This document shows, piece by piece, positions 11,528 to 23,424 of a stretch of DNA of 64,000 nt. Each line of letters opens with the position of its first letter. The first letter of the stretch is position 1. This DNA is from Pogonophryne albipinna. Taxonomy: Eukaryota; Chordata; Actinopteri; Perciformes; Artedidraconidae. The DNA lies in assembly GCA_028583405.1 (NCBI GenBank), contig CM053256.1, positions 2,288,424 to 2,352,423 of the forward strand, given 5' to 3'. The notes under the pieces are model-generated. The model was not told the origin of the DNA, did no database searches, and saw only the letters and a program-made list of their open reading frames with translations. Made by a program: the position numbers and the translations under genes.

Positions 11528-13222
11528 GATAAGACCCAACTCCTGGCCTGCCTTGACATATGGTCTCGTACCCTTGACGAAAGAGGAAGTCTCGATGCCA
11601 TTTATTTGGATTTCCAGAAAGCATTTGATACTGTACCTCACAAAAGATTACTGAAGAAGTGTTGTGCACCGTCAAAAGTGTTAGTAATCATGTTTCATGT
11701 TTATGTGTTATTATTGCTCACTTCCTGTTTTGTTTGTGTCACGTCTCATTTCAGGTCCCTTGACTCACTTTCCTCATATGTTCTCCCGCCCTCATCAGTA
11801 TCAGCCCCGCCCCTGATTGTGTTCACCTGTGTCTTGTTGTTGAGTGTTTAAAGTCCCCAGTCTCCCAGCGTTCAGTGTCAGTTCGTCTTGTCCTGTCCTC
11901 ATGCCAGAACTCTGCCCATCACGGTTGCTCTTTTGGTTACCTGCTTTATTCATGCTCCTAAAACTTATTGTAAGTTTGTTCCTCACGTTGTGAGTGATTT
12001 TTTGTTGTGCCTTTGTGAAGCCTATTTTTGTTCGACTCGTTAAGAGTTCCGTTATCTGTTTTGAATATCCTTTTTGGCAATAAAGTATATTACTTGTACT
12101 TTATCTCTGGCTCCTGGGTCGTGCATTTGAGTCCTTTTTCCCTTGTGTATCCAAGTTCCTAACAAGAAGCTCTATGGTATCCGTGGAGACATACTCACCT
12201 GGATCTCAGACTTTCTCAAAAACAGGCGACAGAGAGTCTTTGTTAACGGGAAACCATCTGGATGGTGCCCAGTTCTCAGTGGAATTCCACAAGGTAGTGT
12301 CCTGGGTCCTGCACTGTTTGTCCTCTATATCAACGACCTACCCGATAATGTGAGCTCCATGGTCCAGATGTTTGCAGATGATACTAAAGTCTTCAAGGAA
12401 ATTAAGTGTAAAGAGGATGCAGAAAAACTCCAGTCAGATCTCAGAGAAATGCAAAGATGGTCCGAGTGTTGGCAGCTCAAATTCAATGCAGCAAAGTGCA
12501 AAGTAATGCACTTAGGTTTTCTGAATCAAAAATATGAGTATAATATGGGTGATAATTCAAACACTATAAACCTATCCGAGACTCAGAATGAAAAGGACCT
12601 TGGTGTGAATGTTGACAATACCCTGACATTTAGTGACCATATCCGTCGGGCAAGTAACAAAGCGAATGGTATCCTAGCAATGATCCGCAGATCATACACT
12701 TATTTGGACTCTGACGTAGTACGTAGTTTATACATCTCTCTTGTACGGCCACTCCTCGAGTATGGGAATGTCGCTTGGTCCCCCATGTACAAAAAGGATG
12801 CTGAGCTCATAGAGAAAATACAGAGAAGGGCAACGAAGCTGGTTCCAGAACTAAAGGACCTTCCATATCAAGAACGACTGCAAAGTCTTAAAATCCCGAG
12901 TATGTATTATAGAAGGGCGAGGGGAGATATGATCGAAGTTTTCAAATATCTCCACAACATCTACAAAACATCATGCCCACTACAACGGGATTATAACACC
13001 AGGACTCGTGGACACTGCCTCAAGTTGAAGAAACAGTACTCAAGACTGGCTATCCGCCGCAACTTTTTCAGCCTGCGTGTGGTTGACTTGTGGAATGATC
13101 TGCCAGAAAGCGTTGTCACATCTAAGACGGTTAACTGTCTCAAATCCCGCCTCGACCACTACTGGTCAAACATCACCTTCACTTTGGACTATGTGACTGT
13201 TGCCAGCATCCATAGTAAATAA
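11528..13222 (+). pseudogene. LINE reverse transcriptase remnant, split by the LTR
   Basis: The upstream part (11528-11659) carries the Ala-Ile-Tyr-Leu-Asp-Phe-Gln-Lys-Ala-Phe-Asp motif with a catalytic Asp, then Thr-Val-Pro-His. The frame resumes at 12165 after the inserted LTR and its duplicated target. It then carries the Gly-Ile-Pro-Gln-Gly-Ser-Val-Leu-Gly-Pro motif, the Phe-Ala-Asp-Asp catalytic box (about 12371-12382) and the C-terminal Ile-Gln-Arg-Arg-Ala-Thr-Lys region, ending at the TAA at 13220-13222. The downstream frame has no stops over about 350 codons, which suggests a fairly young copy. It is dead because of truncation and the insertion. Confidence 0.85.
11660..12164 (+). mobile_element. 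Solo LTR (505 bp) with 5 bp target duplication
   Basis: It begins TGTTG and ends CTAACA, so it has TG/CA ends. It is flanked on both sides by agaag (11655-11659 and 12165-12169). Internal features fit an LTR: a promoter-like gtttaaag, and a caataaagtatatt polyadenylation signal followed by a T-rich tail. It lies exactly where the LINE frame breaks and resumes. No internal retroelement sequence remains, so it formed by LTR-LTR recombination. The orientation is inferred from the polyadenylation signal. Five-base duplications fit Ty3/gypsy or retrovirus-like elements; the family is not identified. Confidence 0.9.
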
Positions 13223-13303
13223 AGAATCAGTGATCTACTTATTTATTTATGAGCGACTAAAAGGCCTTTGGCCTATTACAGCCGTATCCTATTGATTGAT
13301 TGA

Positions 13304-15450
13304 AGACAGGACAAGACGAGACAGGGCAGATCAGGATAACACAGGTAAACAAAAGGGTCTAAACATGCTGCGTCACTGAGACAGGACAGGACAAGCCAGG
13401 ATTTCATGAGACGGGACTGGGACATATCAGACCGTCGAATATTCATTCATTAATGCTCCTCTGATTGCTGACTGTGGACGCTGTCATTACGGCTATCTCA
13501 ACATACATGTGCAGTCCCAGTTTCCACTGTTTGCTACATCACTCAGGATGAACACTAATTTCAGGAATAAGTTAAGTAAGGTAAAACAATTTAGGAAGGG
13601 TTTACGATGCAGTGTGTATCAGTGTTTGCTTCTCTCTGGGGAAAGTGTTCTCCAATCTGTGTTCCTGTAGCGGCCATGTTGTGCATGCCAATGCTTCTCT
13701 ATGCCTCCTGCAGGAAGACACACCTGGGTGAAACTGCAGAGAATCTCAAACAAGTTCTGTGCCTGACCATTAGTTACTCAACTTTTAGTTTAGTTGTATC
13801 AACTGTCTTCACTTCATTTCATAGTTGTTTTAATATTAAAGAGACTTGAGAGAGAATGATAATAATGTAACCCCTCGTTGTGCAGAATTGCTCCAGACAT
13901 GGAACTCATGGCATTATATAAGGGAGAATTTTTTTGATACACCCTCTCTGTGTCTTCTGTTGAAGGATTCTCGCATTATGGGGACCACTCTGTTCCCACT
14001 TGGTGTAATTTAATTACAGTGGACCTTGGCATACCCAGGCTGTGCCCACGTGGAGCCGGTGCAGAATGCCAGCCGGGAACATCCTGTCTTAGGCGACAGG
14101 AACATCAGACGCGACAGATGGCTCATAAATCATGGAGGTGCATGCACAGAGGCGATGGGAGGCCTTCCTCTGGAGAGCACACTGTGAGCAGGTGGGCAGA
14201 GGGAGCATCAACATTAGCACTCTGAGTGGGGAACTGGTGTCACACAGGCTGAGCTGGGAGGGAAAACATGGAGCACGGCTTCCACATTGTGTCGAAACAT
14301 TTTAAGGTGAGATGTTATAGTGTGCAAGAACTTTCATTTGGAGAGTATCTAATCTGCATAAAGATAACAACGTTTTTTACAGTGTCACAATGTAAACTAT
14401 ATGGCAGAGCTCCCACCTAACAGCTGCCACCATTTTTGTTTAAAACTGATGTAGGATTTTGTTTCCTTGTGAATCTTACGAGGAAAGAGCCAGACTGAAA
14501 CAGGTTGGACTTCATGCATGTTAAGTCTATTTTTGTATTGCTTGGTCCCTCACACAGGGGAATATAATGATTATTACAATATAATATTATTTTGTTAAAA
14601 GTTAGTTTTCCAGCAGATCCTTAAAAAGCCTTAAAATACATTAAAGTCATTATTAAAATGTCCTAAACCAATCTTTTCAAAGTAATTGTTAACATCTACC
14701 TTTTAAATATTATACCCAATGACTCCTGCATGAATGTCACTCACAATAGGATATCATTGCTAAATCTAGCACATGCTAATTTCTACTTGAAAATATGAAA
14801 AGAATGTTTCCATTATTGCTGTCTCCAGATTTGAGAAATATTGATATTGTTAAGTTAAAATTGGTTATAAACTGCATTTTTAATTCATACTAAAAATTGA
14901 AAGATACAGTGTTTATTCTGCAAGATCCATCAAGATGAATCCTGTTTCAAAATAGGGAAATATACTGTCTCTGTGATTAAGCTGTCTTCATTGTGTTCAA
15001 CATCAATTCTTCCCACACGCTAAAGAGTTGACTCCATGCATCCCCCTCCACCATGTGTATTCATTTCTCATCTGTTATGACTTCATTAAGACACATTAAC
15101 TGATACTGATATGTTATTCATTCATATGGGAAAGTAATTTCCTTTTTTATTGCAAACTGCCTCTGCGTCTAATCAATGCTTTACTTTGCATTCACTCACA
15201 TTAAAGAAGTGCTGCTGCTGCGTGCGTAAGGCATAGTGCAGCAGGCGATAAAATGCTACTTTAATAAATAAATAACAATCCTCCATTGATTTGGAGCTTG
15301 TTTATTTGTCCTTGAACGGTTTCAAGAGGAGACATGTCACAGTGATACAAGTACTGCAAACCACAGACTCCACTGTTTTGTGATATAAATGAAACATGTC
15401 TAACTTTAAACACCTTAATGTCATATATGTTGTTTTATTGAGCTAACCTA
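13304..15450. other. Non-coding stretch, nothing firmly recognised
   Basis: The start holds several acaggacaggacaagac-like short repeats (13305-13400). The rest is AT-rich. Frames at 13607-13849 and 13950-14225 lack motifs and splice context. Confidence 0.5.
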
Positions 15451-15559
15451 TTCTGCAAAAACTGTGTTGTAAGAGGAAATATCTTGGCAGACAAAATATA
15501 AGCATATTTGGCCTTGATTTAAGATATGTCATCTTGGTAAGATTTCAGTTTTTGCAGTG
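15451..15559. mobile_element. Short hAT-type MITE with CTGCAAAAACTG ends
   Basis: The left end ctgcaaaaactg (15453-15464) and right end cagtttttgcag (15546-15557) are a perfect 12-base inverted repeat around about 80 bases of AT-rich sequence. I recall such ends from abundant fish MITEs. The target duplication is not clear. Confidence 0.7.
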
Positions 15560-16152
15560 TACAAAAGTAAGAAGTTAAACACAGCTTATTTTAATTGATA
15601 CTCAAGATAAAAGGATAGTAAAGTAATAGGTAAAGTGAAAGTCTAGGAATAATAATAATGTGTATGTTCTATGGTGGTCTAGGTAATTCGCTTGTAGTCC
15701 AGTCTTGCATTGTTGAGAAAACATGAGTTTCACCAGCTGGCAAAGAACCAGTCCTGAAGATATATTATGGTCATTTAATTCTATTGGACGATAAATATAG
15801 TTACTGCGCATTTAGGCCAGACAGACTTAATGAATATGTATGCAGTGTGGCATATTAATTATACCGGGGTCAAATACAATTAGAATAGTATTGGTATTTA
15901 CAACATCAGAACACTTTCATTGTGTCCAATACTTTGGCAGGAAGTAAAGAACAGTTCATTTTTCAACTCCTGCCACATCATTGAGAAAAATGTCGGCCAA
16001 TAAGTGCTTCTTCAAGCTGTCTGTTACTTTAGTGTCAAACAGGATGATCATGAATGGGTGCAGTTGTTCTATTTAAATTACCAGAACATATTTGTACTCT
16101 TTTTTTATAGAAAGGCATCAATAAATGAATACAGTCAATCCAGATCTTCAGA

Positions 16153-16552
16153 ATGTTCCATGTTCCAGTTGATGATGAAGACCATTATGATGGATCATCA
16201 AGACTTATAAAAACCTACAGGTCAGTCAGTTTATATGTACTGTGAAAATGACCTCCTCTGCCAAAAGGTAATATTTCATTGTCATTATCTTTGATCCGGT
16301 ATAATGAACTCAGAAAGGTTACAGCGTTGTCTAACAATGGCAAACGCAGCATATCGACGTTACCAGGAAAGAAAGGCAAGAGAAAATGAAATATTCAAGA
16401 TGATTTCAATAAGTGACAGGGAAGAAGCCTTTGATAACCGGATACATGGACAGATAAACAGACTGACAGATGAATTGATGAATAATACACTAACAGACTT
16501 CATAAGTGAGATTGATTCCTTCTCAGATCAATGCTTCTCATACTTACCTTGA
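16153..16552 (+). CDS. Small two-exon gene, 100 residues, unrecognised
   Basis: The modelled coding exons are 16153-16220 and 16318-16552, with the stop at the end of the second. They join in frame through a 97-base intron with gtcagt and a cagaaag acceptor, which is a weak acceptor. A strong T-rich acceptor (tttttttatag, ending about 16110) lies upstream, so the ATG probably sits in an exon that begins with 5' UTR; a TGA lies in frame before it. The protein has an acidic N-terminus (VDDEDHYDG), then a charged, helix-prone stretch rich in Arg/Lys/Glu (AYRRYQERKARE). It has no signal peptide or membrane segment. I do not recognise the family. Alternatively the second exon stands alone from an ATG at 16304, or the locus is a decayed retrocopy or a chance frame. 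Confidence 0.45.
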
Positions 16553-16705
16553 TGGGAAAGTGCAGGTATCGCCATTCTGAATCAGAGCACATCACCGGCT
16601 CTCTCAAGGGAGCCCTGCGCTTCAGGGTAAAAAGACTAGCTGAAATATTCAGCATTAACTCCACTTGAAGCCAATGTCACTAGTTCTCTCTCCTCCAGCT
16701 GGCTT

Positions 16706-16735
16706 GCAATACACACGCACGCACACACACACACG

Positions 16736-16777
<42 letters not shown>
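16706..16777 (+). repeat. (CA)n microsatellite with CG interruptions
   Basis: A CA repeat of about 70 bases, interrupted by gcacgc units. Reading frames across it are artefacts. Confidence 0.95.
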
Positions 16778-16778
<1 letters not shown>

Positions 16779-17129
16779 TTCCACTCCTGTGTTTGCATAC
16801 TAATGTCTGTGTGCTAAACACCTTTCCATCATCCCTCTGATGAAATCTCTTGGCGCATAGATCCACAGTTTGGATTGTTTGTTTGGAGTTCATTATTCTT
16901 TTGTTAATGAAACACAAATGCACACAGCATCTTGAAGTGAAGTGTGGCATGCTGTCACTCTCAGTCTGTTACCCAGAATAGTGACATCAAAACTGTAAAA
17001 TCTCCAATGGCAGCTTATCATTTTTGAAAGACGAATGTGAATCCAAATTCTGCAAAACAAATAAATATGATGAATGAATATGAATATCACTGTTACAAAG
17101 GAACTGTTTTTTTTAAGAGAGCAGTTTTC

Positions 17130-17395
17130 CTGTATTTTGGTCCTGATTAAAAACTATCAACAAGTTTTGGATGGATTGCCATCAAACATAGTATAGACAT
17201 TAATTCACTAGCGCCATAAAAACTGCCAAACTGTAGTGGTACAAACCTCATAATGCCAGCATGCTAAGCTGTGATGGTAAGCATGGTTGACGTTATGTTT
17301 GTTCAACATCAGTGTGTTAAGATTGTCATTGTGACCTAGTTAGCAGGCTGACATTAGCATTTAGCTCACAGAGCTGCTGTATGTCTTGTCTTCAC
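17130..17395 (+). repeat. Dispersed teleost repeat, copy 2
   Basis: It shares with 2238-2745 the phrases ggtcctgattaaaaact, ggatggattgcca, cagcatgctaagctgtgatg, gattgtcattgtgac and gacattagcatttagctcac. It is diverged and partial. Confidence 0.6.
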
Positions 17396-20300
17396 ACCCA
17401 AGGTCTCATTGTCCTCGTTCGTGCAACCTTTCCTGCTCATCCTGAACTGCAAGGACAATCAGGTGCACATTATCTATAGGAACAACTGATTTGGGTGTTA
17501 ATATAAAGATCAAGATGTGAGATGAGACAGAAAAGCATAACCTCCTTAAACCTCAAGTTTATATTCCTCCTGAAGTCACTCTCATCAAGGGATGTTGAAT
17601 TAAAGGACAGCACATACAGCATCACTCCATTAAAGCTACACAGTAGGAGTTTTGCTTTGGTCCTGCTGTTTGCAATTCTATACAATGATGAAGAGCAATT
17701 TACTATGTGGGGGTCATTTTAAAAGCTTTTTCATAAATAGACTTCACAAAGTGGGCGCTGTTGTTAAGATCCACTTTAAGGCATCTTACATAAGGTGTTC
17801 TCTCAACAATCAATGTGTGCTCTTGGTCTTTAGTGTTCCTTTTTTATTTGTTTACGTTTTTAGTTTACTGTCGGTACAGCGTGTGCTTTATCAAGGCTGA
17901 TGTAATTTACCACAACAAACACCAAACTACAAATAAAGAGGTATTTGGGATTAATGTAGAAGAGAAACCTGTATATGGGCCATTTAGACTTTAATTAATG
18001 TCATGTTTACCACAGGTGTCTCATTGGGGGACTGTGGCCATGAATCATTTACATCTATTGCTGACCTTATATTAGTGTAATTTCCCTCTTTCAAATCATA
18101 TTTTCATACTTTGCTAATGGGCATTCAAACCAAGTAAATCAAACACTCCAGTAAACCGGTAGGAGGCTGAAGAATAGGAAAGGAGGCTAAAGGTAATACA
18201 TTGTAACCACAGTGCTGTTGGATCAGTCGATAACAAGCTGCAATGGCTTGACCTCTAACAGCAGCAGCATATTGAGATTAGCATTCATTTGCTCTGCTCC
18301 TCCCGTGGTACCTGCACTAAGTTTAGCCAAGCTGTTACTACCCAACATCCATCAAATCTGTATTTTTAGGAGCAAACTTACAGAGCGTTTTTTCGTAATA
18401 AAAGATCCCCGTTTCCTAAGGCCGCTGAGAATTACTTCTTTCTCCATTTGGATCACCTCATAGGTATGGCCAGCATTCCTGAGCAGGTCATTTTTTCCAC
18501 ATACTAGTTGACCTTTAACCTGCAGCCAGCACACATTATACAAAGGTGTGGGAAGAGCTAAATGCTGCATGCCAGAGGCGGCAAAAGTCACATGTATAAC
18601 TTATTCCTAACACAGCACAGAGAATTGTTTCAGTGTTCTGCTCAGTGGCTCGCTGACCTGTCAAACTGCTCCAGATGGTCAAATTGACCCATGTGGTTAG
18701 CTATGCAAATTGACTTTGTATTCTTCATTCATTATCACTGTATGCAGCAGATATATTTATGGTCTTTATTTATGCTTAGTGATGTTGTTGATGTTGTTGT
18801 TTTTAAGAACAGCAGTCCATCAGTGCAGGTCTTTCAGTAGCATTTTCTGCAAAGATAAGATGTTTCTCAATGAAGCTGTGGGTTCTTCCTGGGGTGGATT
18901 TACGCTGTGTTTGCAGTACTGTCTCCGCTCACCGCAAGGATGCTGGCCAATTCGGAAACTGAAAATCTGTGTTAAATTGCTGAGCAGGATCCTACAGCGA
19001 GGAGGACTGAACTTCCTCTGAAAAGTTTAGAGGGTGGCCTCCAGATGGTCGACAGATCTGTGTAAAGCACCAGAGTGGAGGATGTGACTACTGCTGATAT
19101 ATATGAAATTACACAAGTCACATTTGACACTTTAAAACACTACAGTAGATCCATTACAAAAGAAAACTTGACCAACTAGAGATTATTCCCCACAGCACAT
19201 GATTGAATACTTGACTTAATTATTAAAGAAAATATGTACTTTATTAATCCCAATTTGTTTTTTATATATATATATATATATAATAGATATGTACACTTCA
19301 AAGGTGATAGCTGTTGTGGGGTATAACCACTAACATAACCACTAACATTTCACAACACATTTGTGTTAAAATATGTCAGGTGATTCGAGGCAGCATTTGT
19401 TGGAGCTTAAATAAAGTTTGACAAGCAGCTTGAGGCAACATTAGCCGCTACTAGCATAACACATTCTAATTTCCCACCTCCTTTTCACTGGTTGTGTTGC
19501 ATCATGGGTAATGTGAGCCCCAGATTTGACAAGGAAGAGAAATGGAAAAAGGACAAAAGATTATATTCCAACCGTCAATCAGGAAAATGGGAATATCATA
19601 GTTGCATTGATAAACCTCTAAAGTACTATTTTCTACGCGTAATGAAATTCAGATAACACATAATTTCTACATGAACCATGAAATGTGAATCACATCCATC
19701 ATTTCATTGGGAAATTCTCTTTTCAAGTTCATTTCATTTCATGGTGTCTACGCGGTAAACCACCGTGCAGTGCCAGGTCGAGCGGAAGAGGGGCAGGTGG
19801 GTGCTGCCAGAGACGGGTGCACAGACGCCATGAACAGAGAGAAGAAGCCAAAACCTGCCAAGCATACTGAGACACCAGCGAGCCCCCAAATGACACAACA
19901 TATGGAGTACAGCTGAACAAATCCCTCCACCCTTCTCCACCCGCCACCATCTCGTCCTCGTCTGTGAAAAACAGGCTCTGAAACTGTGAAAGCAAGAGGG
20001 ATAGAGAATTTGAATATCTATTTCTGTAACAATAGCAACCATGTTAGGCATTCTCATAAGACATGCTAAACCGCAGTCCCTCTGTTGAAAACATCTAATT
20101 CTGTATAATAAGTGAATCAGTGAAGCTTGTTAGACAATAACATTTCCTCTGCAGTATCAGAGTCTGCTACCTGAATACCGCCTTCTTGAAAAGACAGAGT
20201 TCAGAAAAGCACAACGCGAATCCTGTTATTTCTGGTGTATATTTCTCTTGATATGATCAATTCAATCGATGCGCTGCCCTCTACAAACACCGCCCACCTC

Positions 20301-20762
20301 TTTTAGTCATGAGGTGGAGGACAATTACCACTGAGACTACTTTCCAAGCCATTCATTAAAGACACACCCCTTGTCTGCAGGCCACAAAGGAGATAATGGA
20401 AGGAGTGCTTGACCTTGACTTTCCACCACTTCACTTCTTTTCTCATGGCACAACTCGACAAAAAAACTCTCCAGCCTTTCTTTGCCGGCAAGAATTATTT
20501 GTCAGGTTTTCAGTGAGATAGAGATGATGGAAGAATCGGGGCATGGGACTAATCTCCAGAATCAGCCATCACGGCCTTATAGCTGTTTTTGTCAGTTTTC
20601 TCCTTTCCTTTATAGACCTCTTTTTACTTACTTAGTCTCATTTTCTCTTTGCCTGCTCTCCTCACAGTGCCACTTCAGCTCCATTGAAGCCTCAAACACA
20701 TTACCACCTACTGCGCCAGCAACATGGCTGTGGCTGCAGGGCATGTCCAGATGTTGGGGGGG
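17396..20762. other. Non-coding stretch, nothing recognised
   Basis: It contains a short (TA)n tract at about 19264-19281. Overlapping frames on both strands at 19685-20057 cover a moderately GC-rich patch but have no shared splice pattern or motif. Confidence 0.5.
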
Positions 20763-21135
20763 ATCATTACATTACATTTCATTTAGCTGATGTTTTATAT
20801 CCAAAGTGACTTAAATAACACTGTTCACAGTACCTATGGGAGCAATTTGGGGTTCAGTATTTTGCCCAAGTCTACCTTAACGTGTTTACTGCCGGGGCGA
20901 GGGATCCATCCACTGACCCTCTGATTGGCTGACTAGCCACGGTTGCCCCTTGACTGGCTGATGCTTAACTGAAGCTTTTTATCCAAAGGTACTTACACTG
21001 TACTCTACAGCGTTGGCCGCACTGGATAATTGTTGGGTTCAGTATCTTGCCCAAGGACACCATGACATTTTGACTACCAATCGGACCATTGACCCTCCGA
21101 TTGGTAGAGAACCATCGAACCCCTAAGCGACCGTC
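20763..21135 (-). mobile_element. Two adjacent diverged SINE-type copies
   Basis: Two units (about 20763-20955 and 20956-21135) each carry a tttatatccaaagtgactta / tttatccaaaggtacttaca block, then ggttcagtatcttgcccaag, then a ccctccgattgg-type block. On the minus strand the first block reads as the tttggataaaa tail also seen in the SINEs at 24949-25105 and 38258-38457. The tandem arrangement may be two insertions or a duplication. Confidence 0.6.
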
Positions 21136-23095
21136 CAGCGTTACCAAAATGCTCTTCACTCACAATCATTTGGACGACTCAAAGGATGTCACACACTCGT
21201 GGCTTCCTGGTTGTGGGGCATTCAAAGCTGATAGAATTCCAAGTTACTTCCTCCCTGCTGACTTTGCTCACAACAGTTCATCGCCCGTTCTACAAAACCA
21301 AAGATAGGATCCTTCCCTGAACCCTAATCAGACTTTTTAAAACATTATATAATCACAATATCGTTTTTTGTGCCAACACATGACATCACTTCGACCACTT
21401 ACAGTCTTACAGTATTCATCATTGATGTCTTTTGTGGAGAAGAAGCGCCTGTGACCATCTGTCTTTCCCAAAAGCACGGCGATCAAATGGCTTAGGGGGG
21501 AAGATTCTGTGAAGTTCAAAGTACTGGACAATATACAACGAACCAGGGTGTATACATACATTATCCATTTCAATGGGGAATACACTACAAATCAACTTTT
21601 CTTTGTTTGGTTATGTTTTGTCATACACAGGTGGAAATTCTTAAAGTGAGCTGATAAGTTTGAGTGTAAACTTTAAAGAAACGCAAGTTAGTTCTTTACC
21701 TCCTTTTAAACTATAAAACCTAATCTCCAAATGTACAGCAACTGCTTCAATAATGATGTGCTGCTGGGTAGCACTGCAAAGACACTCAAATGATATCTTA
21801 GCTACTGCACGATACAGTAGCTCATAAAACTACGGAGTGAAATATAATTAAATGAAACCCTGAAATGCTATAAAAAGTATAAAAACTAATTTGAGGAATG
21901 GGAACGCAAAAGAAAGTGTTTCTGCTTCCACAACCACTGCCTTATTTGTTATTGTCATTAGTATTATTATTCACGTGGTTGTGGAAATAATGAGAGCAGT
22001 TATATTTTTGAAACTATATGAGTCTCCGTCATAGACACTAGGCACTTTTGAATTCTGCCTTCGAGGAAAAGTAATTAAGGATGTTGACAGTTGCCTTGAA
22101 AACATGCAGAATGTGTGAAAACATACAGAATGTACAGATAAGTCGTGGCAAAGTATAGCACAAACTATAAACTAACTTGCGTATAATGAACTCACCAGAA
22201 CATACAGGAGGAGTTGCATATGGATTAGCAACTGCTTAAATAGCAGTGAGAAAGACACCAGTGTTGATTCATCATTACTCCTTTCTCCTCTTTCTCTTGA
22301 GTGGTTTTCTTGGGTTTCTTGGCCTCTGTAGAAAACAGACATCGCTAATTAATCCCTGACACTGAGCCCAGCGTGGGGAGACGATTTGGGACAGCCCCAT
22401 GCAAAGTGGAAGCCACCACTTCCAAATGAGGCCTGACAGGTGACTGCGTCCCCCATGCAAGGCCTGTGCAAGCATGCTGCTACCATCCACTTGGGGTATT
22501 TGTCAAAAGATATCACAAGCAATATTTTGCTGACTGCTCTTTTGCCTAATTGGTTGGGAATTTAAAGGAACTATCGTCTTTGTGTCATTTTTAATTATAC
22601 AAAAGGCCTAACAGTTGACATATTGCAAGCAACAGTATGTTTAGTTAGTTAAATAATGAGGCCAAAAAAGCCTGAATTGATCGTTGTTTCATATTGCAGG
22701 CTCAGTGTCTCAGTGTGGATGGTGCAGGGATGGCTTTATGATGGTAGTTGTATAAACAGGAGAGGAATCGGAGGACATTTTGTAGTGTAGAAACAAATAA
22801 CCTACTTCCACGTACACAATCAAATATCTTACAACTCTTGCTAGATATCTCACTATGTGTGTACTTTAACAATCGTTTTTTTTGTGTCTCTGTTTCTATT
22901 CTCCTTCACTCTCTCCCTCTGCTGATTGATATGTGAGCTCTATAGCTCAAAGAATTCACTGTGTTGTTCAAAGTGGTGAGAATGTGGTAGCTGCAATAAA
23001 ATAGTAGAAATGCAAAGGATGGGAAGCCGGTTTTTCAGTCAAATTCAGTCACTAAATGCTAGTGTTCATCTGATTATTGATAGAACAGAATAGAA
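21136..23095. other. Non-coding stretch, nothing recognised
   Basis: A minus-strand frame at 22275-22490 has no motif or splice support. No element ends were seen. Confidence 0.5.
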
Positions 23096-23097
23096 TC

Positions 23098-23424
23098 GGA
23101 GGAATGAAACCCTCTGTAATGGTCACACATGCAGAGCACACAGTGAAATGTGTTCTCTGCATTTAACCCATCCTAGTACCAGGAGTCTAGTACTAGGAGC
23201 AGTGGGCAGCTATTGTACAGCGCCCGGGGAGCAATGGGAGTGAGGGGGAAAGGGGGTTGTCCGCTGCCTTGCTCAAGGGCACCACGGCAGGGCCCAGGAG
23301 GTGAACTGGGACCTCTCCAAGTAGCAGTCCACACTCCATATTTAGGTCTGTCCGGGGGGCTTGAACCCGGCGACCCTACGGCTCACAGTCCAAGCCCCTA
23401 CTGACTGAGCCACTGCCGGATACC
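23098..23424 (-). mobile_element. tRNA-derived SINE
   Basis: On the minus strand the head reads tggctcagtcagtaggggct, a tRNA A-box, followed about 40 bases later by a B-box (gggttcaagcccc). Downstream are the conserved body phrases gtgcccttgagcaaggcagc and aatgcagagaacacatttca, which are common in fish SINEs. The plus-strand cysteine-poor frame at 23213-23404 is a shadow. Confidence 0.8.

Larger units (their letters stand above)
11528..13303 (+). mobile_element. 5'-truncated LINE interrupted by a solo LTR
   Basis: The reading frame of a non-LTR retrotransposon reverse transcriptase is followed by a short 3' UTR that ends in the tandem repeat attgattgattga (about 13291-13303), a typical LINE terminus. 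The endonuclease domain and 5' UTR are missing, as expected from incomplete reverse transcription. A 505-base LTR (11660-12164) splits the coding sequence. The architecture fits the CR1/jockey-like group, but the clade is inferred. Confidence 0.85.

Noticed and set aside
19685..20057. Overlapping frames on both strands in a GC-richer patch
   Set aside because: No splice sites, motif or consistent start. Compositional openness explains them.
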